Assembly: GCF_016649425.1 (NCBI RefSeq)
Contig: NZ_JADRCR010000011.1
Coordinates: 26,774-90,773, forward strand
DNA length: 64,000 nucleotides
Source of the DNA: Limnobaculum allomyrinae
GTDB taxonomy: Bacteria > Pseudomonadota > Gammaproteobacteria > Enterobacterales > Enterobacteriaceae
Direction: 5' to 3'
Shown here piece after piece: positions 60,561 through 64,000 of this stretch. The notes beneath the pieces are model-generated. The model had not been told where the DNA came from, did not search any database, and saw only the letters and a list, made by a program, of their open reading frames with translations. A program made the position numbers and the translations under genes. How positions within the stretch are numbered: the first letter of the stretch is position 1; every line of letters begins with the position of its first letter.

Positions 60561-60816
60561 GTTATTTTTTCATTCTGTTTTAAAACTCCAGAAGAATAAA
60601 TTAAAAAATATCTTTATTTATCATTCAAATAAAACTCAATTCAGAATAAAATTTATTTTTCATCGATCGGGAACACAAAAAACCAGTGATATAAGCTATA
60701 TAACTAGCAATTATTTGGAATATAAATCTAAAAAATAAAGCTCCGTTCTAAAATAAATAAAACTATCTCCCTCAAACCTGACAGGATCCGCTGAAAAATA
60801 AGTCGGATAATTCAGT
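60561..60816. other. Upstream region shared by ilvL and yifB
   Basis: An AT-rich divergent intergenic region with A and T tracts, which could help IHF or H-NS-type bending as reported at the E. coli ilv promoter. A short plus-strand frame here (60547-60738) has no coding signature. Confidence 0.4.
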
Positions 60817-62343
60817 ATGTCATTAGCCATCGTTCACACCCGAGCATCAATAGGAATTCAGGCGCCGGCCGTCAGTGTTGAAGTTCATATCAGCAACGGA
60901 ATGCCCAATTTTACTTTAGTTGGTTTACCTGAAATAACGGTAAAAGAGGCAAAAGATCGGGTAAGAAGTGCCCTGATAAACAGTGGATTTACTTTTCCAC
61001 CTAAAAAGATCACGGTGAATTTAGCGCCGGCAGATTTACCCAAAGAAGGAGGGCGATTCGATCTACCCATTGCGTTAGCCATACTGGCAGCATCAGAACA
61101 AATCCCCGCGACAAAATTGCAGCAGCATGAGTTTTTAGGCGAACTCGCTCTTTCAGGAGAAATAAAACCAATCAATGGCGCAATACCGGCAGCGCTGGCA
61201 GCATCCAGAAACGAACGTATTTTGGTTCTCTCACAAGGAAATGCCACCGAAGTGGCGTTAATTGAACAAGGCAATAACCTGATTGCCACGAATCTGGCCG
61301 AAATATGTCATTACCTGTCGGATAATGAAACTACGCTTTGCAAACCGGCTAAACAAGCTATTCAGGATGATTCATTATCCTTACCCGACCTGAAAGATAT
61401 CATTGGTCAGGAGCAGGCAAAACGAGCACTGGAAATTTCTGCTGCCGGAGGGCATAACCTTCTGCTACTCGGGCCTCCGGGTACTGGTAAAACTATGCTT
61501 GCTACTCGCCTTAATGCACTTTTACCTCCTCTAAGCGATCAGGAAGCCTTAGAGAGCGCAGCTATATCAAGCCTAGTCCATACACCACAAAATTCGTCAA
61601 ACTGGCGTAAACGGCCTTTCAGAGCCCCTCATCATAGTGCGTCGATGGCTGCACTGGTGGGTGGCGGTTCAATTCCCAGACCTGGCGAAATTTCGCTGGC
61701 ACATAATGGCGTGCTATTTTTGGATGAATTACCTGAATTTGAGAGAAAAGTACTGGATGCTCTCAGAGAGCCATTAGAGTCAGGTGAAATTGTTATTTCC
61801 CGGGCCAGTGCAAAAGTCTGCTTTCCAGCAAGAGTTCAACTGATTGCGGCAATGAACCCCAGCCCTACCGGGCACTATCAGGGGATACTCAGCCGTTCGA
61901 ATCCTCAGCAAATTATGCGCTATTTAAACCGATTATCAGGCCCCTTTCTCGATCGCTTCGACTTATCTATCGAAGTACCGTTGTTGCCTCAAGGTGTATT
62001 AAGCCAGCGCAGGGAAGAAGGGGAATCCAGCCAATCTGTCCGGCAGCGAGTGCTGAATGCCAGAAAACTTCAAACCCAAAGAAGTGGCAAAGTTAATGCA
62101 CAGTTAAGTAGCAAAGAGGTGGAATCAAACTGTAGGCTTAATCCGCAAGATGCGCTATTCCTTGAACATGCATTATTAAAACTTGGGCTTTCTGTTCGTG
62201 GATGGCATCGCATTTTAAAAGTATCCCGAACTATCGCTGATTTATCCGGTAGTGAAGAGATAAGCAGAAGCCATATTGCTGAAGCATTAAGCTATCGTTG
62301 TATGGATCGGCTACTGTTGCAACTTTATAAAGCAGTAGGATAA
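60817..62343 (+). CDS. comM: YifB/ComM family AAA+ ATPase
   Basis: A 508-residue Mg-chelatase-related AAA+ protein. In Vibrio ComM is a hexameric helicase that promotes branch migration during integration of transforming DNA; enterobacterial YifB is its orthologue. An N-terminal S5/Lon-like domain (about 1-170, with GLPEITVKEAKDRVRSAL) precedes the AAA+ core. Walker A GPPGTGKTM is at about 218-226 and Walker B FLDELPEF at about 303-310. A C-terminal helical domain closes it. It is divergent from the ilv operon as in E. coli. Confidence 0.95.
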   Translation: MSLAIVHTRASIGIQAPAVSVEVHISNGMPNFTLVGLPEITVKEAKDRVRSALINSGFTFPPKKITVNLAPADLPKEGGRFDLPIALAILAASEQIPATKLQQHEFLGELALSGEIKPINGAIPAALAASRNERILVLSQGNATEVALIEQGNNLIATNLAEICHYLSDNETTLCKPAKQAIQDDSLSLPDLKDIIGQEQAKRALEISAAGGHNLLLLGPPGTGKTMLATRLNALLPPLSDQEALESAAISSLVHTPQNSSNWRKRPFRAPHHSASMAALVGGGSIPRPGEISLAHNGVLFLDELPEFERKVLDALREPLESGEIVISRASAKVCFPARVQLIAAMNPSPTGHYQGILSRSNPQQIMRYLNRLSGPFLDRFDLSIEVPLLPQGVLSQRREEGESSQSVRQRVLNARKLQTQRSGKVNAQLSSKEVESNCRLNPQDALFLEHALLKLGLSVRGWHRILKVSRTIADLSGSEEISRSHIAEALSYRCMDRLLLQLYKAVG

Positions 62344-62366
62344 AAAACGGGGCGTTAAGCCCCGTT
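62341..62366 (-). terminator. Terminator of maoP
   Basis: An 8-bp stem (AACGGGGC / GCCCCGTT) with a 5-base loop and six U on the minus strand, directly after the maoP stop codon. It overlaps the stop codon of convergent yifB; on that strand the U-tract is poor. Confidence 0.85.
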
Positions 62367-62368
62367 AG

Positions 62369-62707
62369 TTAATCATCAGTGTCGTTAAAGTCTTCGACAG
62401 TATCTACCTGTGGCTTACCACCAGATAGCGTATGGAAGCGCTTAGGACGACGAATACGATCAAGGTATTTAATCCATACCTTTTCAGACTCAGTTGCAGG
62501 TTCACGCTCTCCACGGCAAACAGCGACGAATAGTTTTTCTTCTTCTGTTGCTGGTTCACGCTTGCCTAAATCAAGCTCATTAAAAGCATAACCTAAACGT
62601 TCTAGCAATTGAGCTTCTTTAATGGTGAAATCCCCATGGCGAGAAAAGCCTCGAGGATAATTTTTATTGTCAAAAAAACGATGCGTCGTAGTGAAGCTTT
62701 CCGCCAT
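62369..62707 (-). CDS. maoP: Macrodomain Ori protein MaoP
   Basis: A 112-residue DUF413 protein, nearly the same as E. coli MaoP (YifE), with [20 protein letters not shown] at the start and [15 protein letters not shown] near the acidic end. In E. coli MaoP acts with the short site maoS, just upstream of its gene, to organise the Ori macrodomain. I cannot pick out maoS here by eye. The gene is divergent from hdfR across 116 bases. Confidence 0.96.
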   Translation of the reverse strand: MAESFTTTHRFFDNKNYPRGFSRHGDFTIKEAQLLERLGYAFNELDLGKREPATEEEKLFVAVCRGEREPATESEKVWIKYLDRIRRPKRFHTLSGGKPQVDTVEDFNDTDD

Positions 62708-62823
62708 CTGACATACTCCTAAGTATCTAAATTAATGCCGTTATGGCGCGGAGTATTAGTGAGGCTTGCCGGTGTGTAAAACAAAAAATTTAAATCGTTA
62801 CGATAAAATTATTTGGAGATAGT

Positions 62824-63660
62824 GTGGATACAGAATTACTGAAGACTTTTCTGGAAGTGAGCAAGACTCGTCATTTTGGTCGGGCTGCTGAATCTCTGTA
62901 TCTCACACAATCAGCAGTGAGCTCTCGTATACGACTGTTAGAAAATCAGTTAGGCGTTAATCTTTTTACTCGCCACCGCAACAATATTCGGCTCACAGCC
63001 GCAGGCGAGCAGCTTCTACCCTATGCAGAAAATCTAATCATTACCTGGCAGCAGGCACGCTCGGCTATCACCAAAAGCAATCAAAAAAAGAATACGTTAT
63101 CGATTGGCGCATTGCCTTTAATCTGGGAAACCGGCCTGACAGACTGGCTTGAATCGCTCTACTTAGTACATAAAAATTTACAGTTTGACGCCAGAGTTGC
63201 GCCACGAAATATCCAAGTACAGCAACTTCACGAAAGACAGCTAGATCTTTTGATTACCACAGAGCCTTCCAAAATGGATGAGTTGGTCAGTGAAAGGATA
63301 ACCACAATCCCATTACAGTTGGTAATGTCTGAGCGAAAAACCAGTGATAAGAAAAGGGCCTATATCTCCCTTGATTGGGGAATCGACTTTTCACAACAGG
63401 AAAAAGAATGCTTTACGCAGGAGATCCTACCAATTCTGACAACCAGCTCAGCACTGATGGCAAAACAGCTGTTAAGGAATACCGCTGGCTGCACTTTTTT
63501 GCCTGAATCCTGGCAAAAACAACATCCAGAACTCAAACCTGTGTTACCACTTCAATCAATCAATCTTCCTTTATATGCAATTTGGTTGCAAAACAGCGAG
63601 CACCATCAATTGATTCATAAATTGATTAGTCGCTTCAACACTCCTGAGGAGACTGAATAA
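62824..63660 (+). CDS. hdfR: LysR-family regulator HdfR
   Basis: A LysR-type regulator of 278 residues with a GTG start and GGAG five bases upstream. The N-terminal winged helix (MDTELLKTFLEVSKTRHFGRA, then LYLTQSAVSSRIRLLENQLG) is almost the same as E. coli HdfR. HdfR represses the flagellar master operon flhDC and activates gltBD. The C-terminal effector domain is less conserved. It is divergent from maoP and next to trpT, the E. coli order. Confidence 0.94.
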   Translation: MDTELLKTFLEVSKTRHFGRAAESLYLTQSAVSSRIRLLENQLGVNLFTRHRNNIRLTAAGEQLLPYAENLIITWQQARSAITKSNQKKNTLSIGALPLIWETGLTDWLESLYLVHKNLQFDARVAPRNIQVQQLHERQLDLLITTEPSKMDELVSERITTIPLQLVMSERKTSDKKRAYISLDWGIDFSQQEKECFTQEILPILTTSSALMAKQLLRNTAGCTFLPESWQKQHPELKPVLPLQSINLPLYAIWLQNSEHHQLIHKLISRFNTPEETE

Positions 63661-63712
63661 CAGATTGATATTAATGAATTAATCTAAATTATTTAGCTAA
63701 ATCGCAGACAAT

Positions 63713-63744
63713 AAAAAACCCTTTGTTTTCACAAAGGGTTTTTT
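63713..63744. terminator. Terminator between hdfR and trpT, usable in both directions
   Basis: A 13-bp stem (AAAAAACCCTTTG / CAAAGGGTTTTTT) with a 6-base loop. U-tracts are available on both strands, so it can end hdfR and the minus-strand tRNA transcript. Confidence 0.92.
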
Positions 63745-63753
63745 ACTTTTTTA

Positions 63754-63829
63754 TGGCAGGGGCGGAGAGACTCGAACTCCCAACACCCGGTTTTGGAGAC
63801 CGGTGCTCTACCAATTGAACTACGCCCCT
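63754..63829 (-). tRNA. trpT: tRNA-Trp(CCA)
   Basis: A 76-base cloverleaf, AGGGGCG acceptor, anticodon CCA within GGTCTCCAAAACC and encoded CCA end. Together with aspT it normally closes an rRNA operon (rrnC in E. coli), which would lie beyond the right edge. Confidence 0.98.
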
Positions 63830-63848
63830 AAAGAACGCTTACTACTAC

Positions 63849-63867
63849 GCCTGCTAATGTAGCAGGC
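63849..63867 (-). other. Hairpin between aspT and trpT
   Basis: A perfect 8-bp stem (GCCTGCTA / TAGCAGGC) with a 3-base loop in the spacer of the two-tRNA transcript; no U-tract follows. It may guide tRNA processing. Confidence 0.55.
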
Positions 63868-63881
63868 ATAATATAAATAAG

Positions 63882-63958
63882 TGGCGGAACGGACGGGACT
63901 CGAACCCGCGACCCCCTGCGTGACAGGCAGGTATTCTAACCAACTGAACTACCGCTCC
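63882..63958 (-). tRNA. aspT: tRNA-Asp(GTC)
   Basis: A 77-base cloverleaf, GGAGCGG acceptor, anticodon GTC within GCCTGTCACGC and encoded CCA. It precedes trpT on the minus strand. Confidence 0.98.
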
Positions 63959-64000
63959 ACCGATTCTGTTTCCCTACCAGAACTTATTCTGATTCTGATA

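Noticed and set aside
60547..60738. A 63-codon plus-strand frame upstream of yifB
   Set aside because: It overlaps the ilv promoter, is Lys/Phe/Ile-rich from A/T tracts, and has no ribosome site.
62708..62823. maoS site for MaoP
   Set aside because: It is expected here from E. coli, but I cannot recall the site sequence well enough to point to it.

Overview
The window is a chromosomal segment of a gammaproteobacterium of the order Enterobacterales. The assignment rests on long conserved blocks: uvrD-yigB-xerC-yigA-dapF; cyaY/cyaA with hemCDXY and the sRNA GlmZ; the argX-hisR-leuT-proM tRNA operon; the complete enterobacterial common antigen (ECA) cluster; rho-trxA/rhlB-gppA; rep; ilvC/ilvY; ilvLGMEDA; yifB; maoP/hdfR; and trpT-aspT. 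It is not E. coli. lysA sits inside the dapF operon, sstT lies between the tRNA operon and the ECA genes, ppiC is absent, and a DUF2461 gene separates ilvA from ilvY. This would fit an outlying family such as Budviciaceae, but that placement is a guess.

Layout, left to right. 1-7.2 kb: a minus-strand operon lptM-lysA-dapF-yigA-xerC-yigB-uvrD (lysine and peptidoglycan precursors, dimer resolution, DNA repair), with an SOS box just before uvrD; cyaY is divergent. 7.6-17.4 kb: an accessory island placed exactly between the convergent genes cyaY and cyaA. It is an orphan type VI secretion (T6SS) cassette: vgrG, a helical TPR-like protein, a 43-residue membrane peptide, a large Rhs effector whose tip looks like a barnase-type ribonuclease, a barstar-like immunity gene, and a displaced truncated copy of the Rhs core. 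17.9-25.8 kb: cyaA (TTG start, CRP site) divergent from hemCDXY, then GlmZ with a sigma-54-type promoter and a GlrR-like site, then a DUF1294 gene. 25.9-28.0 kb: four tRNAs and sstT. 28.1-41.1 kb: the ECA operon wecA-wzzE-wecBC-rffGH-wecDE-wzxE-wecF-wzyE-wecG, one strand, tightly packed. 41.1-50.1 kb: rho, with a leader ORF that overlaps its start, trxA, rhlB-gppA, a frameshifted DUF3829 lipoprotein gene and rep. 50.2-60.5 kb: a DUF805 pseudogene, ilvC and divergent ilvY, a DUF2461 gene, and the attenuated operon ilvLGMEDA with an intact ilvG. 60.8-64 kb: yifB/comM, maoP, hdfR, then trpT and aspT.

Most of the window is conserved core. The novel content is concentrated in the VgrG-Rhs island, where toxin, immunity, delivery spike and two unrecognised proteins lie together. 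Smaller points of interest are the leader ORF overlapping rho, the A7 frameshift in the lipoprotein gene, and the DUF805 gene broken by a microhomology deletion.
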